In this document: in pieces, positions 19,101 to 27,327 of the stretch
Numbering within the stretch: position 1 is the first letter of the stretch
Layout of the letters: each line of letters opens with the position of its first letter
Origin: VXNE01 sp965261535
GTDB taxonomy: Bacteria > Pseudomonadota > Gammaproteobacteria > Pseudomonadales > Azotimanducaceae
Direction: 5' to 3'
Assembly: GCA_965261535.1 (NCBI GenBank)
Contig: OZ253469.1
Span: 2,232,001 to 2,296,000 of the forward strand
DNA: 64,000 bases
The notes under the pieces: generated by a model
Told to the model about the DNA's origin: nothing
Database searches by the model: none
What the model saw: the letters and a program-made list of their open reading frames with translations, nothing else
Position numbers and translations under genes: made by a program

Positions 19101-21480
19101 TCGCCTCGGCGAACACCTCGTCGTCCGCAGCGAGGTCGTCGAGGCCGAGGTACTGGACCTGGACCATGCCGAGCTGCTCGAGGTTGGGATTGGTGTACCG
19201 CCATCCGCGTCGCTGATCGAACCAGATGCGATAGGCCAATACCTGCCGCAACGTGCCTTCGGCCTGCTGTAGGTTGAAGCCGCGTAGCGTGGGTTCCAGC
19301 AGCCATTCGGCGCGAATCTGGGCGTCCGCCCGGTCGAAGCCCAGGGTGCGCTGTTGGGCGACGCCCAGTTCGTCGCTGCGCAGGCCGTTCGCGCCAGCCC
19401 TCCGCAGTGCGCCGAGAAACCCGGCGCGTACCAAGCTCACAAAGAGGAAGTCGTTGAAATGACCCGCCTGCAGAGCGGCGTCCTGGCGGTTGTCCGTGAA
19501 GCCCAGGAGCTTCCGCGTGTAGGCGTCCATCGCTGACTCGGCACCGTGCATCCAGCGCAGCGCACTCGCGACGAGTACGGTCGTGGCCGAACTCCGGCCC
19601 TCCGCAGACAGCGAAGCCAAACGGGTACGATCACGCGCCGCGCCACCTTGGGTGTTGCCGCAACGCATGCAGAGGCGGAACTTGCCTGGCTGGAACCACA
19701 CCTTCGTCCCCGAACCGATGCGGCCGTCCGCCGCGACCAGAAAAGTTCGAACACGGGCGTCTCGGTAGTACCTTCTGAGCCGTGGGTTTCCATTGGAGTC
19801 GAACTCCAGCCACGTCTCGGGATAGTCCTCGGCGCGGTCGTCAAACGTAAAGGCGGCATCATTGACCGGATGCGGGGTCAAGAAGCCGAACAGCCCTTCG
19901 GGGCCTGTCTCGACGGGGTCTCCGTCGGCCTGGTCTCGTAGGGTTGGGGGCGCGTCGTCGATGTCGCGCGCGAGGAAGACCGGACCCTCGGCCTGTTGCA
20001 CCAGCCGCACCGGGTGGTACTCATGCCCACACTCGCGGCAGAAATGCACGGCGTAAAGGCGCTTCTCCGGTTGGCCCGGAAGGAACTGCTGTCCATCGAC
20101 CGTCACGGTGCGTTCGCCCGGCGGCTCGATCGTCCCGTAGGCGTGTCCGGCGCCCGAGATGAACTGGTGGAGCTTGAAGGCGAAGAAGCTCTTCTCGCTC
20201 GCCGCGGGGTTCCCGGTCCTTGATCGCTCGGTTTCGCCTGATACCAGCAGGAAGTCGCGCAGCACCGTGCGGCAGGCATCCGGGGGCCGGCCGGATTCCT
20301 CCGCGAGATCCGTCACTGCTTCGGTCATGGTCTTGGGCCTGGCCCGGACCCAACGCTGGTCGAGATCTGAGAACGAGATGCCCAGGCGCGTCTCCACCCA
20401 CACGGCGAGCGGGTGTTCGCGGAGCGCGGAGTCGGGGATGTGGGTCGGTATTCCAGCGTCGATCGCGGCGCCTAGCCGTGGCGCTACCGAATCCGCAGTG
20501 GCCGTCGAATCGGTGATGCGCTCAAGCGTCTCGGTGATGACGTTGCTCTCTGCAATGCCGGTCCCAAAGAGCTTCGAGGCCACGCCCGCGACGATGCGGC
20601 TCTTGTCGTCGAGCGACCCTTCGCTCGCCATCGTGGCCGACGTCCCGATGCATACGAGTCTCTCCGGCTGCAGTCGCTCCCGGACCCGGCGCACCAGCAG
20701 CGCCACGTCCGCGCCCTGACGGCCTCGGTACGTATGCAACTCGTCCAGGACGAGGAAGCTCAGGCCCGCGCAATTGCCGATGACGCGACGATCGACCTCC
20801 TCCTGCCGCGTCATGAGGAGTTCCAGCATCATGAAGTTAGTAAGCAGGATGTCCGGCGGATGGTCCGCGATGCGTTTCCGCTCGTCCATGTTCTCTTGGC
20901 CCGTGTATCGAGCGAAAGTGATCGGCCGTTCTCCGGGTACTTGATCGACGAACTTGGCGAGTTCATCCATCTGCGAGTTCGCGAGGGCATTCATCGGATA
21001 GACGACGATGGCGCAGGTTCGTCGCTCGGTGGCCGCGCGGCGAGCCTTCAGCACCTGGTCGACGATGGGGACGAAAAAGCAGAGCGACTTTCCGGATCCG
21101 GTGCCGGTCGTCACCACGAAGCTCTCTCCCTCCGCGGCCAGCGCGATGGCCTGCTCCTGGTGCTTGTAGAGGGACAGGACATCGCCGTCCGCGCGGAAGA
21201 TGTCCGCGCAGCCTGGGTCCAGGACGCCGTTAGTGACCAAGGCGCCGACGTCCGTCGACCGCTTGTAGCTCGGATTGATCTGGATCAGCGGCTCGGGCCA
21301 GTAGCGATTTTCGGCGTAGATGGCCTCCACCTGCTCGCGGATGTCCCGAGCGTGGATCGTCGTGAACGATGTCGCGAAGCCTTTGTACTCGCCGACGACG
21401 CTATCGCGGAGGGCGAACACGTCGAGCGCCGGGGTGGTGCCTGGTATTGTGGCCTCCGATCTCGGTGCGTTTTCCGTCAT
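16138..21480 (-). CDS. DEAH-box helicase with C-terminal DUF1998 (1780 aa, DrmA/DrmB- or DruE-like)
   Basis: Walker A TGTGSGKS is near residue 123, the DEAH-type box FLVLDELHTYRG near 243, and helicase motif VI QRGGRAGRSGQA near 1075. A zinc cluster (CTHCGAGH and CHACG) lies near 1370-1390. The DUF1998 cysteine motif CVAACYRCLMSYYNQ is near 1640. Helicase and DUF1998 are in one chain, whereas DISARM splits them over DrmA and DrmB. Druantia DruE has a similar fused layout. I chose the ATG at 21480 because AAGGAA lies 8 nt upstream; an in-frame start at 21564 would add 28 low-quality residues. It is the first gene of the tightly coupled run and overlaps the SNF2 gene by 4 nt. Confidence 0.9.
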   Translation of the reverse strand: MTENAPRSEATIPGTTPALDVFALRDSVVGEYKGFATSFTTIHARDIREQVEAIYAENRYWPEPLIQINPSYKRSTDVGALVTNGVLDPGCADIFRADGDVLSLYKHQEQAIALAAEGESFVVTTGTGSGKSLCFFVPIVDQVLKARRAATERRTCAIVVYPMNALANSQMDELAKFVDQVPGERPITFARYTGQENMDERKRIADHPPDILLTNFMMLELLMTRQEEVDRRVIGNCAGLSFLVLDELHTYRGRQGADVALLVRRVRERLQPERLVCIGTSATMASEGSLDDKSRIVAGVASKLFGTGIAESNVITETLERITDSTATADSVAPRLGAAIDAGIPTHIPDSALREHPLAVWVETRLGISFSDLDQRWVRARPKTMTEAVTDLAEESGRPPDACRTVLRDFLLVSGETERSRTGNPAASEKSFFAFKLHQFISGAGHAYGTIEPPGERTVTVDGQQFLPGQPEKRLYAVHFCRECGHEYHPVRLVQQAEGPVFLARDIDDAPPTLRDQADGDPVETGPEGLFGFLTPHPVNDAAFTFDDRAEDYPETWLEFDSNGNPRLRRYYRDARVRTFLVAADGRIGSGTKVWFQPGKFRLCMRCGNTQGGAARDRTRLASLSAEGRSSATTVLVASALRWMHGAESAMDAYTRKLLGFTDNRQDAALQAGHFNDFLFVSLVRAGFLGALRRAGANGLRSDELGVAQQRTLGFDRADAQIRAEWLLEPTLRGFNLQQAEGTLRQVLAYRIWFDQRRGWRYTNPNLEQLGMVQVQYLGLDDLAADDEVFAEANPLLKHAKPAVRAAVYRELLDHMRKWMAIRSQVLDTAVLEQLVAKSHSRLRSPWGLGIDEKPRAAGWLMIAAPTRRTSTRRDMDMIVHGGSRSGLGRTLRASKLWGGDASIRDLKSQEFNQLVQDLLRAAATHGLISEESTPFDQTGWRLNDACVLFRLGGRQEECGGVAQNAFFRDLYENLANMLYAPTHPLFGFEAREHTAQVDPDNREIREKRFRFGERERQELDTDEQRLREAGEANRFLPVLFCSPTMELGVDIAALNAVHMRNVPPTPANYAQRGGRAGRSGQAALVITYASSQSPHDQYFFQQPKAMVHGEVRAPILELANRDLIDSHLQAAWLSCVDQSLDPCIAELLVLNDPNRPIEPDIQTALAEKRVAARAGERIRRVLDLVADNLTPELAPWYTGRDAYSVTIVATAARRFDDAFDRWRDLFAAAEEQRDAARRTMDDYSASYRDKRAAQTRHAQAVDQLNLLQRGRSAFSSDFFTYRYLATEGFLPGYNFPRLPLLAYVPASRDGRGKQAYLQRPRFLALAEFGPRSLVYHEGRAHRVVRALLSAGHRESATPDTQLTTKAVRICTHCGAGHFRDDVSMCHACGTSLGDAEVVGNTYRIENVATYPAEHITANDEERQRQGFDLQTTFEWAIRDQEVDVRLATASDAEGEIAHLAYGPGATITRLNKGLRRRANKTILGFHIDPISGYWAKNEEEDADERELDPTAAPRQWIVPSVQDRKNALLFRPVGDGLSEVTLSTVQHALLRGIEAVFQLEEGEMLAEPMPTRDMRNGFLLYEATEGGAGVLTRLVSQETSLAEVARTALQIMHLDIGNDELLPESPSDLADRPQAGCVAACYRCLMSYYNQPDHELLDRRDGDARAMLLRLARGGTVPRQDERSPVAGTVGAEDSRAGRWRAEASRREIPAPDAKPLVAGDWSICGVWRKHYVAALVEEADLAALQPLEDLGFEVIQFEDPASWNAAFAQLAFALGRVP

Positions 21481-21708
21481 CGTCTCGATTCCTTGGGCGG
21501 GGATATTGCCACAGTGCGTGTGCTCGTCGCCGCCAAGAGGTGCCATTTGCCAGGAATGGGTCAACTATTTCTGACCGCTCAGCGAATTGGACAAGCGGAG
21601 TTCAGCCTGATGCCGTACTCGGCCACCTGTTCCAGCCAAGCCGTCTCTCCCGACATCGGTCGCGCAGTTGCTCATCGATGTCGCTACTGATATCGGGACA
21701 TATGGCGG
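21481..21708 (-). other. Intergenic leader before the helicase operon
   Basis: A 228-nt stretch between the upstream PD-(D/E)XK gene and the helicase start. It contains the ribosome binding site AAGGAA just before 21480. I see no clear terminator and no strong promoter, so the nuclease gene may or may not be co-transcribed with the helicases. Confidence 0.3.
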
Positions 21709-22791
21709 CTACTTCTGATGTGCCAGCAAGTCGTTCTTTCGACCCTCAAACGCCTGCTTGGCCTCGTCAAATGCGTCCAAAAAGAAGTGGGGATATTCGT
21801 CCCGTATTTGACCACGCCCGACTTCGAATGTACTCAGTTGCTTCACTTTCACGGCATTACTCCAGTTCCAGGATTTCGGGGGAGGTCCCCAACCGCCGGG
21901 AGGCAGGCGCAAGTCCAGTTGGCTGACACCTTCACCTCGAATTGCGAAGTAAATGGAAGGTAGCCCCAAACGGGTAACGCTCCAGGTTTCCTCTTCGCGC
22001 TCGAATTCGAAGCCAAACTCCAAGTAGATTCCGGTTTCTCCAAATGATGGCGTGCTGTAGACCAGTCCGTTGTAGTCGTGAGACCACTTGCTCCTACCGC
22101 TTTTGCCGACTTCGACGCCCCACTCATTGAAGACTGCATAGACCTCGTCCAGAATCTTCACCAATCTCTTCTTGGCCGATAGTTGATATGTCGCCGCGAT
22201 AGCTAGATCGGCCGCACTCAATGTCATGTCCATGTTCCATTCCTTCATCAAGTCAAGCAGTTCTTGCACCAGCACGGTAGAACTGACAGCAGACGCCCGT
22301 TCCTGCTGCACCCAATTCGTCAACCAGTCATAAACCTGATACCAGCGGCACTCGCGAAAATCGACCGAGGACCTATCGACTGGAAGGCGAAAGCCGCTAC
22401 GGCTGTGCGGACTCACGAAGAGAAGTGTCCTGCTTGCTGCGTGGATCTGCGTCGCGAGACAGTTCGCGTAGCGACCTAACTGGGAGAGGTCTGCTGGAGC
22501 GCCGATCTTGTTCTCGAGAACGATCAGGTGATGCTCGTTTGCTTCATCTCGCGCGTCCAGCCACAAATCGCAGCGATTTCCACCGCCAATTGCCTTCTGC
22601 GTCTCGACGGGGCCGACGGATTTTAATGGGACGGGCTTCGTTTGGGGGTTCAAGAGCCATCCAGCAAACTCCTTCCGTAACGCATCGTTGGCGTTCAAGA
22701 CCCCAGCCAAAGCCTCAGTGAAGAAATCTTCAGCGGGGTCTCGGTTTTCGCGGGGACGGTAAGCGAACAGTCTTGCGAATAAGCTTGGCAA
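21709..22791 (-). CDS. PD-(D/E)XK nuclease family protein (360 aa)
   Basis: The N-terminus ENRDPAEDFFTEALAGVLNA is typical of the PDDEXK_4-like nuclease family seen in defence islands. The catalytic core is visible as RCDLWLDA near residue 73 followed by HHLIVLENKIGAP near 93, giving the D...(E/N)xK arrangement, then LSQLGRYA. The remaining C-terminal half is unassigned. The first canonical start is TTG at 22791; the frame is open further upstream but holds no ATG or GTG, so the true N-terminus is uncertain. It lies upstream of and in the same direction as the helicase operon and may be its accessory nuclease. That link is inference from position. Confidence 0.75.
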   Translation of the reverse strand: MPSLFARLFAYRPRENRDPAEDFFTEALAGVLNANDALRKEFAGWLLNPQTKPVPLKSVGPVETQKAIGGGNRCDLWLDARDEANEHHLIVLENKIGAPADLSQLGRYANCLATQIHAASRTLLFVSPHSRSGFRLPVDRSSVDFRECRWYQVYDWLTNWVQQERASAVSSTVLVQELLDLMKEWNMDMTLSAADLAIAATYQLSAKKRLVKILDEVYAVFNEWGVEVGKSGRSKWSHDYNGLVYSTPSFGETGIYLEFGFEFEREEETWSVTRLGLPSIYFAIRGEGVSQLDLRLPPGGWGPPPKSWNWSNAVKVKQLSTFEVGRGQIRDEYPHFFLDAFDEAKQAFEGRKNDLLAHQK

Positions 22792-23381
22792 GCCGAGAAT
22801 CCAATGTTGTCGATTAAGCAGTCGCCGACCGGAATCCCAGTCTACGAATCGGAGGGTCTGGTTGTCACGACCTCATCTTTGGGTCACACACACATCCAGA
22901 CCTGACCTTGCCGTGTGCTGACGGGTAGTGGGATGAAACCGAATCGCCAGGATCCCTATCAGGCGGGAGTGATGTCAATGCGATCCTTGTTGTGGACTCG
23001 CACGCGGATCGAGCCACCTATTCGGGTCGTCTTCTGAAACCAGTCGCGGAGTTTGGCGCCACCCATGATGCGCGGCGTTCCGTTGAGGTTGGCCCTTCGA
23101 TTCACTTTGGCCTCCAATGGCGCGTCGCGCCCCGGCAATCGAATCTCGACCAGGCGGCCGTCGGCGGCAAAACGGTGCGTGTGGGTCAGCGCGGGACAAA
23201 TCTGCCGAAGCTATCGCCGGTCGGTTGCGCTACGATCTGAAGATGGTTTGGCGGCGAGAAAAACTCCCACCCTTGAATGTCGAATTAACCTGCGTTCGCC
23301 ATCTCGCCTGCGTGTGCTCGCGCGTATTGGAGTTGCCACTATGAGCCGAGAAACGACAAGACGGCGACAGAGACAATAATT
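22792..23381. other. Accessory junction region with a gene fragment
   Basis: About 590 nt without an intact gene. The only coding-like content is the minus-strand fragment at 22959-23210. The rest shows no repeat, promoter or RNA that I can support. Confidence 0.4.
22959..23210 (-). pseudogene. C-terminal fragment of an unrecognised protein, no start codon
   Basis: An 83-codon open stretch ending in TGA at 22961-22959 reads like genuine protein. It includes LVEIRLPGRDAPLEAKVN, GTPRIMGGAKLRDWFQ and GGSIRVRVHNKDRIDITPA. It is bounded upstream by an in-frame TAG and has no ATG near its 5' end; the first GTG is internal. The alternation of strand-like segments suggests the last domain of a longer DNA-binding or nuclease-like protein, but I cannot name the family. 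Most likely a relic of a gene whose front has been lost. Confidence 0.4.
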
Positions 23382-23834
23382 GTGACCATCCGAGAAGTTG
23401 GCGTTGTATCCACGCTCTTGGCCACTATTGTAGGTGCGGCCATCTATCTGGCAACCCTGCGCGCAGAGATATCGGACCTGCGCTCGCGCATAGAGTTGCT
23501 GGACCTCGATGCGATACGGCACGAACGGGAACGAGCGATTGAAACGATCAGGAGCGAGATTCCGAACTACGCTGCTGGCCACATGGAACTGGAATTCACG
23601 TTAACAATCCAAGACGGAGAGATGGAACCCGTACGCATGATCCCGATCCACGAAGGTGTCTGCTATTTTGTGTTCCAAGGAATCCACTTTGACGAGTTCA
23701 GCTCGGCATGGATAAACATACGTCCTTTTCATGGTATCGATTACTGGTACCTCGACGGTCGCACTTACAGCAAATCCACTTCCACGGAAATCACGGCGCG
23801 TTGCTGGAGGTTCCCAAGCGTTCCTTCAAACTGA
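23382..23834 (+). CDS. Small single-pass membrane protein (150 aa), unknown function
   Basis: GTG start at 23382. Residues 7-26 form a hydrophobic segment (VVSTLLATIVGAAIYLATL), followed by a predicted coiled coil (EISDLRSRIELLDLDAIRHE) and a soluble domain of about 90 residues rich in aromatic residues. The topology, an N-terminal anchor plus coiled coil, is common in accessory regions but says little about function. No homologue recognised. The upstream ATG at 23341 runs into a stop after 12 codons and is not the start. Confidence 0.55.
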   Translation: MTIREVGVVSTLLATIVGAAIYLATLRAEISDLRSRIELLDLDAIRHERERAIETIRSEIPNYAAGHMELEFTLTIQDGEMEPVRMIPIHEGVCYFVFQGIHFDEFSSAWINIRPFHGIDYWYLDGRTYSKSTSTEITARCWRFPSVPSN

Positions 23835-24140
23835 CGACTTTCTTTGGTGTGGTGCGATTCCATCCAGAGCTTTTGGTCGGAAAATGAAAGAGTCTCTCCG
23901 ACAGACCGGTGTCAACCGAGGTGACACTGGAATGTCGGTTCTGGCCATGAAATCGCTCGGGTCTCCATATCATTGCTGTGGCGTTAAGATCAAGACCATG
24001 TCGACACCCGTCTCCCAATGCTCGGTGCGAGCGTTTGCGTCGTGCTTTGCGGCCAAACGCAGGAAGCATGGCCGTTGAGGCTAGGCGATACCTCCCATAT
24101 CGTTACCGTTGCTTTACCTTATTCAAAGAGAATTCCAGTG
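23835..24140. other. Intergenic region, nothing recognised
   Basis: Just over 300 nt between the small membrane protein and the serine hydrolase start. An open frame continues upstream of 24141 but lacks the signal-peptide start and shows no motif. No terminator or promoter was identified. Confidence 0.3.
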
Positions 24141-24707
24141 ATGAACCCGATGATGCTTCTGGTCTGTATGCTGGTTTCAGTCGGCAGCGCGGCGGAGGGC
24201 AACCAGATCAACGATCGGCATCACGAGGGAGGATCAATGACCGCGACGTTTGAGCTACCCCACGGAACGCCGGAAGAGATGGGAATGTCCGGGGAACGAC
24301 TGAACAAGGTCAGCGATGTCGTCCAGGAAGTCATTGAATCAGGCCGCATTCAGGGGGCCGTGGTTGGCGTGGCCCGTCGTGGCAAGGTGGTCTATTTCGA
24401 GGCGCAGGGCGTTGCCAACGGCAAGACCCAGGCGCCACTGCAGATGGATGCGATGTTCAATATGGCTTCATCCACGAAGCCGATTCTGGGCGTCGCGGCG
24501 ATGATGATGATCGAGGAAGGGAAGTTAAGGCCGTCTGATCCTGTCGAAAGATACATACCTGACTTCACGGACATAAAGGTAGCTGTTTTCGATGAGGCTG
24601 GTAAGAAACAATCCAGGTTAAAGAAAGCGTGGGAGTATCGGCTCGTTCACGCCCATCTCCGGGTCTGGAGACTTCCACTTTCTTCGCGCCAATTTGTTGC
24701 ATGTTGA
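24141..24707 (+). pseudogene. Serine hydrolase (beta-lactamase class C-like), N-terminal part, broken
   Basis: The ATG at 24141 opens a signal peptide (MNPMMLLVCMLVSVGSAAEG). It leads into a serine beta-lactamase/esterase fold with the nucleophile motif MASSTKPI (SxxK). The family-like sequence runs to about DEAGKKQSRL (near 24620). It then changes abruptly to unrelated residues and stops at 24707. The C-terminal part of the same protein resumes near 26690. The middle segment that would hold the usual HLLTHTSGL-type motif is absent, so this is a deletion-replacement, not a simple insertion. The product cannot fold as a full enzyme. An extracytoplasmic esterase or peptidase-like enzyme is the likely ancestral role. 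Confidence 0.75.
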
Positions 24708-24783
24708 TTCTTTCCTACCTCGTTCATCTTTCAATCAAAGTTGGTGTTGTTTTTCGCCCATATCTAATCCTTCCAGATCACTT

Positions 24784-24936
24784 TTAGGACCGCCCATGCC
24801 AAGCACGGCAAAATGACCATAATGGCGAGCACTCGAACCAAATCAAACAGAAACAGCATCGCTGAAATTTCTGTGAAGAATAGATAATAATGAATGCCAG
24901 CACTATTGCGCTGATAAGCAGGACGATTTGGAACAT
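24784..24936 (-). CDS. Possible small membrane protein (50 aa)
   Basis: The ATG at 24936 opens MFQIVLLISAIVLAFIIIYS, a clear single transmembrane helix, then a Cys/Trp-rich tail to TAA at 24784. An alternative ATG at 24859 in another frame gives a second hydrophobic peptide of 31 residues ending at 24764. Either one, or both as a frameshifted two-helix protein, could be real. The gene follows the coiled-coil gene on the same strand. Short length and overlapping choices keep confidence low. Confidence 0.3.
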   Translation of the reverse strand: MFQIVLLISAIVLAFIIIYSSQKFQRCCFCLIWFECSPLWSFCRAWHGRS

Positions 24937-24949
24937 TAGGCGCGGGCCG

Positions 24950-25168
24950 TCAAAGCTCTCGCGCCTTGATCTCTTTGCGAGTGATATCGATGCACAATTG
25001 ACATAGATTATCCAAGTCGGCGCGACTCAAGCTAGACGCCTTTATGTCGGTCGAAATAGACCAATACCCGCAATTCTTTTGCCAGTGCCATTTTCCATTC
25101 CTATTTCTTCTAAATTTTCTATCGAATGGCCAGCCACGGTAGATATAGTTTCTAATTTCTCGTCCACT
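24950..25168 (-). CDS. Possible small basic protein without canonical start
   Basis: This reading frame looks protein-like, with IRNYIYRGWPFDRKF, KWHWQKNCGYW and LDNLCQLCIDITRKEIK. It contains two pairs of cysteines but no ATG, GTG or TTG between the end of the coiled-coil gene and the first conserved-looking residues. It may use a rare start, be frame-fused to the upstream gene, or be a relic. It lies on the same strand as and directly behind the coiled-coil gene. Confidence 0.3.
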   Translation of the reverse strand, partial: SGREIRNYIYRGWPFDRKFRRNRNGKWHWQKNCGYWSISTDIKASSLSRADLDNLCQLCIDITRKEIKAREL

Positions 25169-25169
25169 T

Positions 25170-25508
25170 TTAGGAATCTTCTGGATCGGGCGCGATCCCC
25201 AAATGCTCCTCGATCCTCCCCATGTGATCCGCGACGGCATCCAATTTGGTTTCGACGGCATCCAGCTTGACATCCACTTTTCCCAAATCATTCTTTGTGG
25301 AAGTCTCCAGATTTTCAAGTTTGGCCCACAATGAATTGTAGGCACTGTCGAAATATGCCTGTGTCAAAAGCTTGTTGATTTCTTGGTTTTGGGATTTCAT
25401 CAAATCCACCAATGCCGATATGCATTCATGGATAGTATTTAGCTCCCGGCCCTGTTTCGACTTCAATAGTCTTTCAACGTCATCCAGAGTTTGTATATTG
25501 CTGGCCAT
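25170..25508 (-). CDS. Coiled-coil protein (112 aa), unknown function
   Basis: Starts MASNIQTLDDVERLLKSKQG and is helical throughout. The second half is a heptad-like repeat (KVDVKLDAVETKLDAVADHM) typical of an oligomerising coiled coil. A run MASNIQ to LNTIHECISALVDLM probably forms a separate small helical bundle. No nuclease or DNA-binding motif. Base composition is lower in GC than the flanking genes, in line with recent acquisition. It is the best-supported gene of the inserted segment. Confidence 0.55.
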   Translation of the reverse strand: MASNIQTLDDVERLLKSKQGRELNTIHECISALVDLMKSQNQEINKLLTQAYFDSAYNSLWAKLENLETSTKNDLGKVDVKLDAVETKLDAVADHMGRIEEHLGIAPDPEDS

Positions 25509-25799
25509 GATTTTTCTCCTAGCGGGCTTCGGAAGAATCGAGAGGCTATCACGCGCCAGAGGAGGCCGCTAGACGTCTTTCGTTCTGGCAGGATCGTGCC
25601 GGATATTTCAATCGGCGCAGCCAGCGCGCTCCAGATCGGCCTGAGTGACACTCTCGCCCAGCCTTACCTTTCGCAGCAATGTCGCGAGAGCGTCGCCCTC
25701 CCCGCGCTCCGCAGATGGACAAGGCGAAACAGACATTGAGCCAAGTCTTGCTGCGCTGCTGTCAACACTGTCAATACTGATTTCGGGGGCGATGAAAGT

Positions 25800-25985
25800 A
25801 GTGGTTGAACTGAATGACATTCGATACGAAATCGAAAAACCCCACTACCCATTTTCGTTTTCGGGGGCTCGCCTCCCCCTGTTTGTAAAGAGGAAGCTGT
25901 CCGTGCCCGTACAACAGGGATCGCGCGGGGCGTATCAGCGGCAAGCGAAGCGCGTATAGCCGTTGGGGAGGAGCATCTCCCCTTT
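25800..25985. other. Structure-rich stretch with three hairpins
   Basis: CGAAATCGAAAA pairs with TTTTCGTTTTCG (11 of 12) across a 13-nt loop beginning near 25826. A G5/C5 hairpin follows directly, and GGGGAG/CTCCCC with loop GAGCAT lies at 25965-25982. The hairpins are dense and lie outside any convincing gene. They could mark a small RNA, a repeat element or a recombination site. No U-tract follows the last hairpin, so it is not a classic terminator. Confidence 0.3.
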
Positions 25986-26158
25986 GCTATGCCTCGGATG
26001 TTTCTCAACGCATGGTGGACGCCTATCGCGCCAGACATGACGTGCCAGCGCCGACCGAGTCGCAAGGCGCGGACAAAGACAATTCTTGACGATCATACGG
26101 CCAGATGGCGGAGCCCTGTGGCGCGTGATAGCCTTGGGGCGAGTAGGAAAATTGTCCG

Positions 26159-26431
26159 ATGCCAGACATCACCATCAAGGAACTCATGCAGATTGATGAA
26201 GGTCTGGTCAAAGTGACATTCGATACGATCAGTCTTTATCCGAGCGAGAAGTCCGGTCGCGTAGGAATGGCTTCGGTAACTCTCTATACATACGTTCGAG
26301 GGAATCTAACTTCAGCAACAGGTCGTGAGTTAGCAAAACTGCGGCGTGAAGCTCTACGCGAAATTCATAGTCGCCTTGTTCAATTGAATCAGATTGTCGC
26401 TCGCCAGACGGATGTTGATCTGTCTCCATAA
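26159..26431 (+). CDS. Small protein (90 aa), unknown function
   Basis: The ATG at 26159 opens MPDITIKELMQIDEGLVKVT. The sequence then alternates predicted strands and ends in an amphipathic helix (ELAKLRREALREIHSRL). No recognised domain, signal peptide or membrane segment. It lies within the segment that replaces the hydrolase middle. Amino-acid composition is ordinary and the length is sufficient for a real gene, but no ribosome binding site stands out. Confidence 0.45.
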   Translation: MPDITIKELMQIDEGLVKVTFDTISLYPSEKSGRVGMASVTLYTYVRGNLTSATGRELAKLRREALREIHSRLVQLNQIVARQTDVDLSP

Positions 26432-26655
26432 CACTAGTATTTAGCACATTTGAGATTTTGGATGATTTGATGCGACCCGCGCACGGTTGGCCTGTGAGGG
26501 TATTCAAACGCAGCAAGATCAGTGACTTTTGGCATTGGCACCCAAAATGCAAGGGTTATAGGATCGGATCGTGTCAGGCTAACTCAGAAACTCGCATTTG
26601 GCCGAAATGTTCCCTATGCCAGAAGCTCGACCGGCTACCGGATTCCCGATCCTAA

Positions 26656-27327
26656 GCCTTTGAAGGCGCGTGTCTAAATAGGTCTATAATTCCCATTCCA
26701 AAGGTCGCCGCAGGCCCGTTGAGTTTCCAGCCGGGGACGCAATGGGGCTATGGCGGCGGGCTCGATGTGGTGGCAGGGGTCATCGAGATCGTATCCGGTA
26801 TGCCATTCAACGAGTTCGTTCAGGAACGCATCTTCGACTCGCTGGATATGAAGGATACGCACTGGATCGTACCGAAAGACAAGCTGCCCCGAATGATGAT
26901 CTTCATAGAGGGCAAGGCCGGCTCCCCCACCAGGTATTTTTCCGGCTCTGCCGGACTCGTCAGCACTGCTCGCGACTATCTGCATTTCGAGCAGATGCTG
27001 GTCAACAAGGGCGAGCTATTCGGCAACCGGCTTCTCAAGCCCGAATCCGCCGAGATGATGTCCAGCGACCAGGCGGGGGACCTCTTCGGCAAAGCCGCGA
27101 AAGGCGGTTCAGGCATGGCATTTGGTTACACCGTAGCCGTCACGGTCAATCCGACATTGGCGAGAAACGGCCGAAGCGCAGGTGCTTTTGGCTGGGGCGG
27201 TGCTGCCGGAACCTCTTCATGGACGGATCCAAAAGAGGAGCTGGCCGTCGTCATCATGGTCCAGCAGCCCACGGGAGACCTGCCCACCAAGATTGCCAAC
27301 GCCATTATGGCGACCATTGAAGATTGA
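26656..27327 (+). pseudogene. Serine hydrolase (beta-lactamase class C-like), C-terminal part
   Basis: Continuation of the gene broken at about 24620. Family sequence starts near PLSFQPGTQWGYGGGLDVVA (TTG at 26719 is the first possible start). It runs through the DSLDMKDTHW and SGSAGLVSTARDYLHFEQML segments to a normal end (TKIANAIMATIED). The catalytic SxxK serine is on the other fragment, so this half alone is inactive. The codons just before 26700 belong to the foreign segment. Confidence 0.75.

Larger units (their letters stand above)
24620..26690. other. AT-rich segment replacing the middle of the serine hydrolase gene
   Basis: About 2.1 kb sits between the two halves of one hydrolase gene. 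It is visibly richer in A and T than its surroundings and carries only small genes: a coiled-coil protein and small membrane peptides on minus, a 90-residue protein on plus. No transposase, integrase, terminal inverted repeat or target duplication was found by eye. The boundaries are approximate and were set where the hydrolase reading frame loses family resemblance. It probably arose by recombination with foreign DNA. Confidence 0.55.

Noticed and set aside
25645..25959. Plus-strand 104-codon frame in the foreign segment
   Set aside because: It runs through the hairpin cluster and has a basic, low-complexity end. No start signal, no motif.
24620..26690. Insertion sequence or transposon in the serine hydrolase
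   Set aside because: No transposase, terminal inverted repeats or target duplication, and host codons are missing at the junction.
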